This document shows, piece after piece, positions 51,341 through 61,600 of a stretch of DNA of 64,000 bases. The DNA lies in the NCBI GenBank assembly GCA_944392985.1, contig CALXYL010000002.1, positions 1 to 64,000 of the forward strand. Direction: 5' to 3'. Positions within the stretch are counted from its first letter, which is position 1. Each line of letters begins with the position of its first letter. The DNA is from an uncultured Spirochaetaceae bacterium. Its GTDB lineage: Bacteria; Spirochaetota; Spirochaetia; Sphaerochaetales; Sphaerochaetaceae. The notes under the pieces were generated by a model. It worked only from the letters and a program-made list of their open reading frames with translations. It had not been told where the DNA came from and made no database searches. The position numbers and the translations under genes are program-made.

Positions 51341-52387
51341 ATGAGCATCTATGAGCATTTCCGGAATCTCCTGGCTATTCCATCACCATCCTGGAAAGAG
51401 GATGGCGTGAGCGCATACATCATCATGAAGATGACAGAGAACGGATACTTCTTCCGAGACGACAAAGCCGGCAACCTGCTCTTCTGGCGCAACCCCACGG
51501 GAGAGAAGGTAATGCTCTCAGCGCATATGGACACTGTCGACAAGGCAGTTGAAGCTCATGTGCTTGAGGATGATGGGAGCTTCTTCACCGATGGGCTTAC
51601 CGCACTTGGAGCGGATGATAAGGCCGCGATCGCAGCACTGCTTTCCACCGCCGAGAAGAAGCCGGATGCACTCTTCCTGTTCACAAGGGCGGAAGAGCTT
51701 GGCCTCAGAGGAGCCGCGGCACTGGAAAGGGAGTTCTTCGATCCATTTGCCATCAAAGCGGCCTTTATCCTCGATGCGACAGGACCCGTCGGATCAGCCA
51801 TCATCTCCGCACCTGGCAAGAACAGGATCGATATAACAATGGAAGGACGCTCTGCCCATGCAGGCTTCCAGCCGGAGAATGGTATCAATGCGATAAAAGC
51901 AGCAGCTGCGGCTGTAACACGTTCCCCGTCAGGAAGGATCGATGATGAGACGACATGCAACATAGGGATGTTCTCAGCTCCCGGATCGACCAATATCGTC
52001 CCGGACAGGGCATCATACTCCTATGAAGTAAGATCGCTGTCCGATGAGAAGAGAAGAGCTGTTTCAGAGAGCATCATCAAAGCAGCAGAGGAAGCCGCCG
52101 CAGAATATGGAGCAGGATGCAAAGCTGAACTGATCGATCTCTACGCACCTTATAGAATCGATCCCGACGATGAAGCGCTGCTTGTGGCAGAACGTGCTGT
52201 CATAAGCATTGGACGGGAGTGGAGCACCAGAAAGACTGCAGGAGGAAGCGACTCGAACTGCATCCGCGCCCTCGGCATCGACGCGCTCACGCTAAGTGCA
52301 GGATATGAGAATGCGCACAGCGTCAATGAAAGGATCCTCAAAAGCGAGATAGACGCCCTGGAGTCACTTGCCTCTGCCCTTCTCTGA
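51341..52387 (+). CDS. M20-family metallopeptidase (tripeptidase T-like)
   Basis: 348 residues with the two-zinc M20 ligands: His and Asp in SAHMDTV, bridging Asp in LGADDKAA, catalytic Glu in RAEELGLRG, Asp in LDATGP and C-terminal His in YENAHSVNE. The lid domain begins near HAGFQPENGINAI. It probably trims tri- or dipeptides in the cytosol. It overlaps the convergent RNase D by 24 bases. Confidence 0.9.
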   Translation: MSIYEHFRNLLAIPSPSWKEDGVSAYIIMKMTENGYFFRDDKAGNLLFWRNPTGEKVMLSAHMDTVDKAVEAHVLEDDGSFFTDGLTALGADDKAAIAALLSTAEKKPDALFLFTRAEELGLRGAAALEREFFDPFAIKAAFILDATGPVGSAIISAPGKNRIDITMEGRSAHAGFQPENGINAIKAAAAAVTRSPSGRIDDETTCNIGMFSAPGSTNIVPDRASYSYEVRSLSDEKRRAVSESIIKAAEEAAAEYGAGCKAELIDLYAPYRIDPDDEALLVAERAVISIGREWSTRKTAGGSDSNCIRALGIDALTLSAGYENAHSVNERILKSEIDALESLASALL

Positions 52388-53245
52388 GATCTCGGCCGCT
52401 GCATCTCCAAGCGCCTTCCACATCGCGGGGACAAGCATGCCTCTGAATCGCTCGCTTTCCGAGGAAAGAAGCGAGGCAAGTGCCTTTTCAGATGACGGCC
52501 TATGCCTCGCCAGCTCCGGCATCAGCTGCTTGTCCATCACGCGGGCCGCTGGAACATTGAACCGCCTTGCTATCGCATCCCGTGCATTGTATATATGGCG
52601 CGCGTAGACCTTCTCCTCAGCGCTCATCCGCTTCCATCCACCGACCTTCGTCCAGCCGGGAAGGGGCTTCTTCACAGCTGTCGCGGCCTTCATTGCAGAA
52701 GCAACGGACTTCTCAAGGCCACGCTCCTTCACAAGGGGCACAAGCACATCCTCAAGCTCCAGAAGATGGGCAACATCCTCAAGGGCATAGATGATCTGCT
52801 CTTCAGGAAGTGGACGGATCATCCAGTTCGCCTGCTGGTTCTTCTTCTTAGGGATACCGTTGTCCAAGGAAAGATACTCACTCTCAAGGCTCTTCAGATT
52901 GCCTTTTGATCCCAGCGCGGATGCAAGCACGCGGATATCAAAGACAGAGGCGATGGAAAGCCCATATACCTTTGACACGAGGGCGGCATCGGACTGGCAG
53001 TCAAACCAAACCTTCTTGACAGGAGAGGAGAAGAAAGCCTCCAGGCCAGCCTTGGTCACACCCTTCGCTCGCGGATCGATGATAAAGAACCTCTCCCCGT
53101 CAAAGATCTGCACAAGGCAGAGGTGCTCACCATAGACATGGAGATTGAACTCCCCCTCGAAATCCACAGCGATCCTCTCCTTCTCCTCGAAAGAGGGAAG
53201 AACAGAAAGGATAGCATCGTCGCTTGTGAGAGAAACATAATCCAT
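52364..53245 (-). CDS. rnd: Ribonuclease D (3'-5' exonuclease with HRDC)
   Basis: 293 residues. The DEDD exonuclease domain has AVDFEGE, FDCQSDA and YALEDVAHLLEL (Asp in the last Exo motif). The HRDC domain (about 205-280) follows. It trims tRNA 3' ends or stable RNA. It could also be a related HRDC exonuclease; the family identity is good. Confidence 0.88.
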   Translation of the reverse strand: MDYVSLTSDDAILSVLPSFEEKERIAVDFEGEFNLHVYGEHLCLVQIFDGERFFIIDPRAKGVTKAGLEAFFSSPVKKVWFDCQSDAALVSKVYGLSIASVFDIRVLASALGSKGNLKSLESEYLSLDNGIPKKKNQQANWMIRPLPEEQIIYALEDVAHLLELEDVLVPLVKERGLEKSVASAMKAATAVKKPLPGWTKVGGWKRMSAEEKVYARHIYNARDAIARRFNVPAARVMDKQLMPELARHRPSSEKALASLLSSESERFRGMLVPAMWKALGDAAAEISEKGRGK

Positions 53246-53251
53246 AGGGCT

Positions 53252-53257
53252 AATCTA
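53252..53257 (-). promoter_or_regulatory. -10 box of a leaderless transcript (rnd)
   Basis: TAGATT on the minus strand, 6 nt before the ATG at 53245. Confidence 0.4.
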
Positions 53258-53328
53258 CCACAGCGGAAGGGTGGCGGCAAACTGCCAGCATGCCTCGTTG
53301 CCTGCTGAACAGATACATCGCTTTGGAG

Positions 53329-53334
53329 TACAAT
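53329..53334 (+). promoter_or_regulatory. -10 box of a leaderless transcript (SprT-DUF2786 gene)
   Basis: TACAAT lies 7 nt before the ATG at 53342. Confidence 0.45.
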
Positions 53335-53341
53335 CCACGAT

Positions 53342-54370
53342 ATGGAGAGAACGATCACCGTCCGAAGCTGTATCATTGATGGAATCAGCAGGAAGCTGAC
53401 AGCACTGGGAAGGGAGAAGGAAGAGGATATAAGGCGAATGGGAATCGCCAGCACTCCCCTTTTCCGCGGCATCTGCATTGCCTCTGCCCTTGAGGATGGA
53501 CGCCTTGGTTATTTCTCCACCGCTGATATGTCGATCATCATTTCAGAAAGCGTCGCGGAGGAATGCTCTGAGGAGACGGTGCAGAACATCTTCCTCCATG
53601 AGCTTGCCCACGCGCTCGATTACAGCATCAATGGGAGGCTATCGGGGCATTCTGCCGGATTCAGGGAATGCTGCAGGATCCTGGGGGTCGATCCGGGATT
53701 CGAGAAAAGCCGCGTCAGGACAGGACTGGAAGAGAGGAAGGAGAAGAAGGACAGGATCAGGAAGCTCCTTGCCCTATCCTCTTCCCCTTTCGAGAATGAA
53801 AGCGCAGAAGCGATCAGGAAAGCGAAGATGCTGATGGCGAAGGATGGAATCACGCTCACGGATGATAATGAGGAGCGTATCTATATGGTGCCCCTGTACA
53901 CAGCGAAGCGCTATCCATTCTCCATACGCCAGCTTCTCTCCTATATCTCCAACACCACAGGCGTGTATATAGTCATATCCGAAGGACGCGAGGGAAAGAC
54001 CGCCTTTGCTTATGGCACTCTGGAAGAGACGGAGGCATCCATATACCTCTATGACTATCTTATCGGCGCGGCAGAGTGCGAGATAAAGCGGATACGGGCA
54101 GAGAACGGCAAGGTGTCGAAGGACAGCTTCCTCCGTGGAGCCATAGCAGTGCTTTCGGAAAGGACAGCTGACGAAGGAATAGACAATGCACTCATCGCCA
54201 TACAAAGCGAGAACATGAGACTGACGAAGAAGATCGTGTTCCCCGAAACACGCATCCGCTTGACAACAATGCGCTCACATGGCGGCGATGCCGAAAGCTA
54301 CAGCAAGGGACGAGGCTTCGGCTCCAGGCTCACGGTCCCAAGCGGTATTGAGAGGCGGAGGATCACATGA
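53342..54370 (+). CDS. SprT-like zinc metalloprotease fused to DUF2786
   Basis: 342 residues. Residues 1-120 hold the SprT-like metal site, HELAH (86-90) with His103 as the third ligand (SGHSAGFREC). Residues about 136-175 match DUF2786 (DRIRKLLALSSSPFENESAEAIRKAKMLMAKDG). The C-terminal part resembles the region following DUF2786 in phage and plasmid proteins. SprT relatives process DNA-bound proteins; DUF2786 has no known role. Fused, they may act in DNA repair or anti-phage/phage biology. No phage genes are adjacent. Confidence 0.8.
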   Translation: MERTITVRSCIIDGISRKLTALGREKEEDIRRMGIASTPLFRGICIASALEDGRLGYFSTADMSIIISESVAEECSEETVQNIFLHELAHALDYSINGRLSGHSAGFRECCRILGVDPGFEKSRVRTGLEERKEKKDRIRKLLALSSSPFENESAEAIRKAKMLMAKDGITLTDDNEERIYMVPLYTAKRYPFSIRQLLSYISNTTGVYIVISEGREGKTAFAYGTLEETEASIYLYDYLIGAAECEIKRIRAENGKVSKDSFLRGAIAVLSERTADEGIDNALIAIQSENMRLTKKIVFPETRIRLTTMRSHGGDAESYSKGRGFGSRLTVPSGIERRRIT

Positions 54371-54397
54371 GAGATGACCATCTCTCGCCTTTGTTGA

Positions 54398-54403
54398 TAT
54401 AAT
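54398..54403 (+). promoter_or_regulatory. -10 box of a leaderless transcript (aroA)
   Basis: TATAAT (consensus) lies 7 nt before the ATG at 54411. Confidence 0.55.
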
Positions 54404-54410
54404 CTGCGCC

Positions 54411-55667
54411 ATGATCGTACTAGAACCCAGGAAAATGAGCGGCACAGTCGAGGTGCCTGCCTCGAAGAGCCAGACCATCAGGGCATTCCTGATCGCGGCA
54501 GCCGCTGAAGGAACCTCTACAATACGCCATCCGCTTGTGTCATCGGATACGCTTTCGGCAGTAGATGCCATAAGGGCCTTCGGAGCAGAAGTCACTTTCA
54601 GCGAGGATGGAGCTGCAGCCACAGTCGTATCAAAGGGACTTGGATCCGCATCCCCTGTTATCGTTGATGCCGGCAACAGCGGTACGACCGCATACCTTCT
54701 GCTCCCGATGGCGGCAGCACTCTCCGTTCCAGTCACGATCACTGGAGACGAGCAGCTGAGAAGGCGTCCTACAGCCCCACTTGCAGAGGCCATCAAAGCG
54801 CTTGGAGCAGAGGCAAAGGACACTGAAGGCAAGCCACCCGTGACTGTCAAAGGCCCACTGAAGGGTGGGAAAACCACAATCGAATGCCGCACAAGCCAGT
54901 ATCTTTCCGGCCTCCTGCTTGCCTCTCCTCTTGCAGAAGGGAAGTGCATCATAGACTGCTCCCTGCTCTATGAGAAGCCGTATGTATCGCTTACCCTCGG
55001 ATGGCTGGACAGGCAGGGAATAAGATACACGATCTCTGAGGACTACATGCATGCTGAAGTTGAAGGAGGACAGTGCTACAGACCCTTCGATGAATACATC
55101 AATGGTGATTTCTCATCAGCCTCATTCTTCTTCGCGGCAGCCGCTGTCTCCGGGACATCAGTCACTGTCCAGGGTCTAGACAGGAACGATCCACAGGGAG
55201 ACAAGGCAATACTCGGCATCCTGGAAGAGATGGGTTGCACAGTCGAATGGGATGGCAACAGAGTCACAGTAACAGGCCCGGAAAGGCTGAAAGGTGGCTG
55301 CTTCGACCTCAATGCGATCCCTGACACCCTTCCCATTCTCTCGATCGCTGCATCTGCCGCAGAGGGCGATACGGTCCTTGGAAATGTCCCACAGGCGCGC
55401 ATCAAGGAAACAGACAGGATCAGATGCATGAGGGAGAACCTAGAGAGGCTGGGTGTTGAAGCCGAAGAGAGGGAGGATGCCCTCATCATCCATGGAAAAG
55501 GAAGGATAAAGGGCGGCAAGACCATGGGATACGGGGACCACAGGATCATCATGTCCCTTGCCATCGCTTCCGCAGCTTCCGAGGAGGCGATAGAGATCGA
55601 TGATGAGCGCGCCGCCGCGGTGACCTTCCCTTCATTCTTCTCACTGCTGGAGACAATCAGGAGGTAA
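54411..55667 (+). CDS. aroA: 3-phosphoshikimate 1-carboxyvinyltransferase (EPSP synthase)
   Basis: 418 residues with EPSP synthase blocks: VEVPASKSQTIRAFLIA, NSGTTAYLLLPMAA, ITGDEQLRRRPTAPL, SQYLSGLLLA, KETDRIRCMRENLERLG and YGDHRIIMSLAIA. It joins shikimate 3-phosphate and PEP in aromatic amino acid synthesis. No other shikimate gene is in the window; the amino-acid-enzyme genes follow. Confidence 0.95.
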   Translation: MIVLEPRKMSGTVEVPASKSQTIRAFLIAAAAEGTSTIRHPLVSSDTLSAVDAIRAFGAEVTFSEDGAAATVVSKGLGSASPVIVDAGNSGTTAYLLLPMAAALSVPVTITGDEQLRRRPTAPLAEAIKALGAEAKDTEGKPPVTVKGPLKGGKTTIECRTSQYLSGLLLASPLAEGKCIIDCSLLYEKPYVSLTLGWLDRQGIRYTISEDYMHAEVEGGQCYRPFDEYINGDFSSASFFFAAAAVSGTSVTVQGLDRNDPQGDKAILGILEEMGCTVEWDGNRVTVTGPERLKGGCFDLNAIPDTLPILSIAASAAEGDTVLGNVPQARIKETDRIRCMRENLERLGVEAEEREDALIIHGKGRIKGGKTMGYGDHRIIMSLAIASAASEEAIEIDDERAAAVTFPSFFSLLETIRR

Positions 55668-55668
55668 T

Positions 55669-56682
55669 ATGCTCGATTTCAGATCTGACACATTCACGCA
55701 GTCTTCAGAGGCGATGAGGAAGGCGATGTATGAAGCCGAGACAGGCGATGACGTCTATGGGGAGGACCCTACAGCGCAGAGACTGCAGAGGATGGCTGAG
55801 GAGATCACAGGAAAGGAGGAATCCCTTATCGTCTCATCCGGATGCATGGGCAACCTGATCCCTCATATGATCAAGGGAGGCAGGGGAAAGGAGGTGCTCT
55901 GTGCAGCTGAGGCCCATATCGTCAGGCACGAGATCGGAGCAATCGTCTCGCTTTCCGGGACACTTCCCGTGCTTGTCCCCTCCGACAACGGGATCATGAG
56001 AGCCTCAGAGGTGGAAAAGAGCATCCACGGCTACGCCTATGATATGTCAGAAACAGCGATGATAGAGACCGAGAACACCACATCGGGACTGATCTATCCT
56101 TTCAATGAGCTGTCCGCCATCAAAGCCATAGCTGAGGCCCATGGACTCTGGGTCCATATGGATGGCGCCCGCATCTTCAATGCCTCTGTAGAGACAGGCA
56201 TTCCCGTTTGCGATTACGCCTCAACAGCCGACGACATCACATTCTGCCTGTCGAAGGGGCTGGGATGCCCTGCATTCTCAATCCTCTCTTCCTCCCATGA
56301 GTTCATCAGGGAAGCGAAGCGCTGCAGGAAGATCCTCGGCGGCGGCATGAGGCAGATAGGCATCCTTGCGGCAGCCGGAATCTATGCACTGAGGAACAAC
56401 ATCGCAAGGCTGAAGGAGGATCATGAGCACAGGGTGGCGATCTCCAAGGCGCTTGAGGAATGCCCCTGGGCTGAGATCATCATATCCGAAACGAATATGA
56501 TCTTCTTCAGATCCTCCTACCCCATCCAGTCCATCATAGATGCCTTCCGAAGGAAAGGCGTTCTCTTCCTGGAGGATGGCGGGATGGCACGGATCGTCAC
56601 CTCCTTGAACAATACCGATGAGGACATAGACGAGATGGTGAGGATAATCAGATCAATGGATGAGAAGGAGCTTGCCGTATGA
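55669..56682 (+). CDS. Low-specificity threonine aldolase
   Basis: 337 residues of the PLP-dependent beta-eliminating lyase fold: LDFRSDTFTQSSEAMRKAM, TGDDVYGEDPT, SSGCMGNLI, HMDGARIFNA (Asp for PLP) and the Schiff-base Lys in FCLSKGLGCP. It splits threonine or allo-threonine into glycine and acetaldehyde. AGGAGG precedes ATG one base after aroA's stop region. It overlaps the next gene. Confidence 0.92.
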   Translation: MLDFRSDTFTQSSEAMRKAMYEAETGDDVYGEDPTAQRLQRMAEEITGKEESLIVSSGCMGNLIPHMIKGGRGKEVLCAAEAHIVRHEIGAIVSLSGTLPVLVPSDNGIMRASEVEKSIHGYAYDMSETAMIETENTTSGLIYPFNELSAIKAIAEAHGLWVHMDGARIFNASVETGIPVCDYASTADDITFCLSKGLGCPAFSILSSSHEFIREAKRCRKILGGGMRQIGILAAAGIYALRNNIARLKEDHEHRVAISKALEECPWAEIIISETNMIFFRSSYPIQSIIDAFRRKGVLFLEDGGMARIVTSLNNTDEDIDEMVRIIRSMDEKELAV

Positions 56683-57443
56683 ATACGATAATCGCGTTGC
56701 ACACAGGAACTGGCAATAGCCTGTATCTGGCGAAGAGGATTCCCGATGCAGAGATCCACTTCATCGATGAGTTCCTCTCAGGATCCTATTCGCTTCCAGA
56801 GGACACGGAGCGTCTGGGAATCATCTTCCCTGTCTACTGCTGGGGACTGCCCTCTCCAGTAAGGGAATTCATCACGAAGGTGCTTGGAAACAGGGACAAC
56901 TCCTCGCTTGGCTATGTATTCGGTCTTGCAACCTGCGGAGCTTTCCCTCTCTATACACTCAATGACCTCTCGTCCTCGCTCTCCGACGTCGGAATAGCGC
57001 TTTCGTACGGGAATGCATTCCGCTTCCCCGATGGCTACCTTCCGCTGCAGAAGAAGGCAGTGGGTAAGGAGATGACAGAGAGAATGGCAAGGGAAGCAGA
57101 ACCCAGGATAATCGAAGCCATCGAGGACATAACGGAGGAAAGGATACGCCTCCCTCGCCGCGGACCGGGCTGGAGACTGGTAAGAAAGCTCTCAATGGCT
57201 TCGATGAAACCAGGGAAGAACAATGATCTGAGCGTATCCTCGGGATGCACAGGCTGCGGCACATGCGCATCCATATGCCCTACGGGGAACATCACAATGG
57301 AAAATGGACGGCCTGTATCCGGTGACAGCTGCATCTCCTGCTTTGCCTGCTACCATAGATGCCCGGAGAATGCTATAGAATACAGGAAAGCCGTGGGACA
57401 GTATCGCGGATTGGTGGAAACAAAGGAGTTGAAAAGACGGTGA
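56679..57443 (+). CDS. EFR1-type flavodoxin-ferredoxin protein
   Basis: 254 residues: an N-terminal flavodoxin-like domain (THGTGNSLYLAK-like HTGTGNSLYLAKRI, FPVYCWGLPSPVREF) and a C-terminal pair of [4Fe-4S] motifs, CTGCGTCASICPTG and CISCFACYHRCPE. EFR1-type proteins shuttle electrons between FMN and Fe-S partners in anaerobes. It is coupled to the threonine aldolase and to the MalY-type gene (GTGA). Confidence 0.9.
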   Translation: MNTIIALHTGTGNSLYLAKRIPDAEIHFIDEFLSGSYSLPEDTERLGIIFPVYCWGLPSPVREFITKVLGNRDNSSLGYVFGLATCGAFPLYTLNDLSSSLSDVGIALSYGNAFRFPDGYLPLQKKAVGKEMTERMAREAEPRIIEAIEDITEERIRLPRRGPGWRLVRKLSMASMKPGKNNDLSVSSGCTGCGTCASICPTGNITMENGRPVSGDSCISCFACYHRCPENAIEYRKAVGQYRGLVETKELKRR

Positions 57444-58657
57444 ACTTCAATATTGCAGCTGATAGACGCAATACAAACAGCATCAAGTGGAGCAAGGAGG
57501 CGATCGAGAGCATCTGCGCCTCGACAGCAGCAGAACCTTTCTGGGTCGCTGACATGGATTTCCTTCCAGAGCCCCATGTACACGAAGCGGCAAGGGTCCT
57601 TGCAGGACAGGGCATCTATGGATATCCCTCATACCCAAAGGATACAGCTGCCGTTGCCTCATGGCTGAGGACAAAGCATGGATGGATACTGCCGAAGGAG
57701 GATATAGTATTCGCTCAGGGACTTCTCCACGCTCTCGCGCTTTCTGTCAACCTCTTCTCGGAAAAGGGCGCTAGGCTTCTTGTCCCATCCCCGATGTACA
57801 GGCCATTCAGGATCATTCCTGAGCGCAATGGCCGCACGCTCATCGAACATGATCTCGGATACGGGGATGGCTCATTCTTCCTTGACAGGGAACGCTTCCG
57901 AAAGGATGCAGAGGAAGCGGATATGATCATCTTCTGCTCTCCCCAGAACCCATCGGGAATCGTGTTCAGCGAAAGCGATCTTGAGTTCGTCCTGCAGACA
58001 GCGAAGGAAAGGGACATCACGATCATCTCCGATGAGATACATTCCGACCTTGTCCATCCTAGCGCCAAACACCTCCCCATGGGGCTTGTAAATGAGCATG
58101 TAGGAGCTAAGTGCATCACGCTTTTTGCCCCATCAAAGACATTCAACATCGCAGGAGAGCACTGCGCCTTCGCGGTGTTCTCCGACAGCGGCATGGAAAA
58201 GGCATTCAGAGAGGCGGAAAGCGCGCTATGGCTCGATGAGCCAGGTATCACAGCAGGTGAACTCGCATCCGCTGCATACTCGCGCGGCATCGAGTACAAC
58301 AAGGAACTCTGCCGATACCTGGGGGAGACCGCAGAGGCGATGAAGGCATACCTGAATACTGCATGCCCTGGGATGAAGCCCGTCAATGGCAACGCTTCCT
58401 TCGTCACATTCATCGACTGCTCTGAATTCTATCAGCGCATAGAGACCGAGGTACTCTCACATCCTGACCGCTATAAAGGGGGCGAAGGCGGCGGGATACT
58501 CTCCCGCTTCTTCGGTGTTGCCGCCGGTGTTGCGATGAACGATGGCACCTGGTTCGGAAGCCAGTGGAAGGATTTCGTCAGATTCAATTACGGCACATCA
58601 AGAGATCGTGTCATGAAGGCCCTTGACCGCATGGTCAAAGCTGTAAAGGCTCTTTGA
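57440..58657 (+). CDS. MalY/PatB-family aminotransferase class I, cystathionine beta-lyase-like
   Basis: 405 residues of fold-type I PLP enzyme: FWVADMDFLPEPHV, YGYPS, FCSPQNPSGIVFS, IISDEIHSDLVH and the PLP Lys in APSKTFNIAG. MalY/PatB enzymes cleave C-S bonds (cystathionine, cysteine) and some act as regulators. GTG start at 57440 overlaps the previous stop; AAGGAG at 57423-57428. Its end overlaps the convergent addA by 23 bases. Confidence 0.92.
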   Translation: MNFNIAADRRNTNSIKWSKEAIESICASTAAEPFWVADMDFLPEPHVHEAARVLAGQGIYGYPSYPKDTAAVASWLRTKHGWILPKEDIVFAQGLLHALALSVNLFSEKGARLLVPSPMYRPFRIIPERNGRTLIEHDLGYGDGSFFLDRERFRKDAEEADMIIFCSPQNPSGIVFSESDLEFVLQTAKERDITIISDEIHSDLVHPSAKHLPMGLVNEHVGAKCITLFAPSKTFNIAGEHCAFAVFSDSGMEKAFREAESALWLDEPGITAGELASAAYSRGIEYNKELCRYLGETAEAMKAYLNTACPGMKPVNGNASFVTFIDCSEFYQRIETEVLSHPDRYKGGEGGGILSRFFGVAAGVAMNDGTWFGSQWKDFVRFNYGTSRDRVMKALDRMVKAVKAL

Positions 58658-61600
58658 CGGGATTGCCCAGCTTATCGAGGATGGTGCCCTGGCGCCATCC
58701 TCTTACATAGAGAAGCACAGCAAGGCAGCGCTTGCCATAAAGATCCTCCATCGCCTTTGCGTATGCCGTGATCTGGGCCTTATGCCTTTCCTCATTCATC
58801 CGCCTGTCCGTCTTGTAGTCGACAACGAGGTTGCAGTCCTCTCCGAATATGATCAGATCAGCAGAGCCTTCTGCGACAGCGCCATCCATAGGATAATAGA
58901 AACGGACCTCCGCGCTGCATTCATGGCATTCCACGTAACCATGGTAGAACGCAGAGGCGGCAAAGCCTTCCCTGATGGAATGGAGCGCTTCAAGCAGGAT
59001 CCTGCTCTCCCCTTCCGTAATCGCCGATGGCATGATGTGCTCCGCTTCCTTCCCCCTCATGAACGCTTCCAGCTCCGCATGGACCATCGTCCCGAAATCA
59101 CTCTGGATAGAATAGCGGGCAACCACTTCATCCGAAGGCAGATCAGGAAGGATCCCGCCTTCATCCCATTGGATCTGCTCGTCATGGGAATGGTCCTTCA
59201 CGCCGAAGCGCTTCTCTGAATAAAGCGGTTCCGGAGCCACAGGCTGGCTATACCAGGAGAGATCCATCTCCTCATCATGCTTTCTGAATATCTCATCTTC
59301 CCCGATTCTCGGTATCTCCCCGATCACGCCTCCATAGCCTTCGAGATAAACATCAAGAAGGGATGGCCCCCGGCGCTGGCTACGCATATGGGCTGTGATG
59401 ATGACATGATCCACAGCGCGTGTGAGGGCAACATAAAGCAGCCTCCTGAGCTCTGCCTCCTCCCTGCGCGTGCGATATGCTCCGATCGTCCGTAGAATCG
59501 GATTCGCAGTTCCCCTTTCAGTCAGATCAGGCATGATGCACGCGTTCTTTCCCTCAAGCGAGATCAGACGGCTCTGCGCTGCCCTTCCGCCAGGGCCATG
59601 GTCGGCATCCGAAATGAATACAATCGGGAACTGGAGCCCCTTTGAACGATGTATTGTCATGATCTGCACCCCATCTGTCTCCAGATGCTGCACAGCTGCA
59701 TTGCTCAGCTTCTCAGCCTGACCGATAAGCGGCCTGATGTACCCAAGGAAATCAGGAAGGGAGCGAGAGGCGGCATCATAACGGGCAGCGGCAGCCCATA
59801 TGTAGCTATAATGCTCCGCATAGACAGAGAGATAGCTGCTGCTCAGGAGGTAAGTGCTGTATCCGCTTCCATAGAAGAGACTGGTCAGTATCTCCGTGAT
59901 CCTCCTCCGCCCGACCATGCTCCTGAGTTCCTCATAGAGCCTCCTGACACTCTCATATGCCTTCCTGTCCTCCTCTCCAAGATCCGGGTCGGAAGCAAAC
60001 GCGAGAGAGTGGTCTGAGGCCAGGAAGAGAAGCCCATCATCAGAGATCCTTGCAAAGGGAGAACGGAGAACTGCCATATATGCCAGCCTGTCCTCAGGAT
60101 ACACAAGAAGCTGCAGGAAAGCGTAGATATCCCAGCCGACACCCTCCAGAGTCGAGGAAGTCGACTCCTGCACGACATACGGGATGCCGCGGGAACGGAA
60201 TGCCCTCTCAATCGGCATCTGCGGCGCTGTCGTACGCAGCAGTATCGCGATATCGGAATACCGGGGCCGCCGCGCACCTTCCTTTCCTCCGATAAGGAAA
60301 CGATCTCCAGAGACCATCTCACGAACCTGATCAGCAATGAAGGCCGCTTCTGAATCCTCATCGGATGCATAGCCCTCATACCCCTTGCCTCTCTCACGCT
60401 TCGGCACGGCCTCCACCATGATGCATGGCCTGATACCAGGATAAGGAGAACGGGATGTGTTCGGCTCAGGAGAGGCGTGGAATGAGGCATACCTCTCTCC
60501 TGTAAAGGATTCCATCAGCTTCTCCTCCTGCATATCATCCTCGGTGATATCAACGGAGAACACAGAATCAAATACACTATTAAAGTGATTTATCAATGCA
60601 GGTTCGGAACGATAATTTGCTGATAATGACAGAACCTGTCCGCCGATGCGCCTTATATCGTCCTTAAGTGAACGGAATACGGAGACATCGGCACCGCGGA
60701 AATAATAGATTGACTGCTTATCATCGCCAACGAAGAAGAGCTTGCTTCTCTCAAGCGCCTCGACAGGAGGGATTGATGGAGAATGGACAGCCATGCGTTC
60801 GGAAAGAAGATACAGCAGGTCACGCTGCTTCCCGTTGTTATCCTGGAACTCATCAACCATGATCCAGCGGAACCTGCCCTTATAGTAATCACGGACCTCG
60901 GTGTTCGCCACAAGCACGGCCCGGCACAGTGATTCAGTGTCCCTGTAGGAGAGAAGGCCCTGAACCCTCTTCTCCCTCTGATACTCTGAGATGAAAGCCG
61001 CAAGCACAGCTGAAACAGCTGAAGACTCCCCTTCCGTTGCCTCAAGCGCCTGGAAAGCCCGAAGATCCACAAAATACTCCTTTACGCCTTCCTCCTTTAT
61101 GAACGACTGGACTGGCTTGTCGGCTGCTTTCCGCAGCTTGTTCAGATTGAACACAGGCAGGGAGGAGAAATCATCATTCCTATACGCCTCCAGAGCCGCC
61201 TCTATCTCCGCACTCTGCCTATTGTCCGGGAATTCCTCATTGAGATCGGCAAGGGACGAGAAGATGTATCCTGCTCTATCGCTGACAAGGTGGTCGCGAA
61301 GCAGGGAAATGAAAGAAACGTAAGATGATGTATTACGATCAGCATCAAAGGCTGTGAGTATATCCGTTTCCGATGAAGCAACCGTGCGCAGCAGCGACAG
61401 GATGTCAGAGGATGTATAAAGCTCTGAGAGCAGGAAGAAACCTTCCTGCAGCTCATCCCGCCCCTGTATCCGCTCATAGACGCGGCGCACCAGCTCCTCC
61501 TCCTTGCCGTCCTCGGCCTCGATTGACTGGAAATCCCTCGTCACTCCGAAACGGAGGGAATCGGTACGCGCTATCTCGCTCCAGAATGAATCCATCGTGG

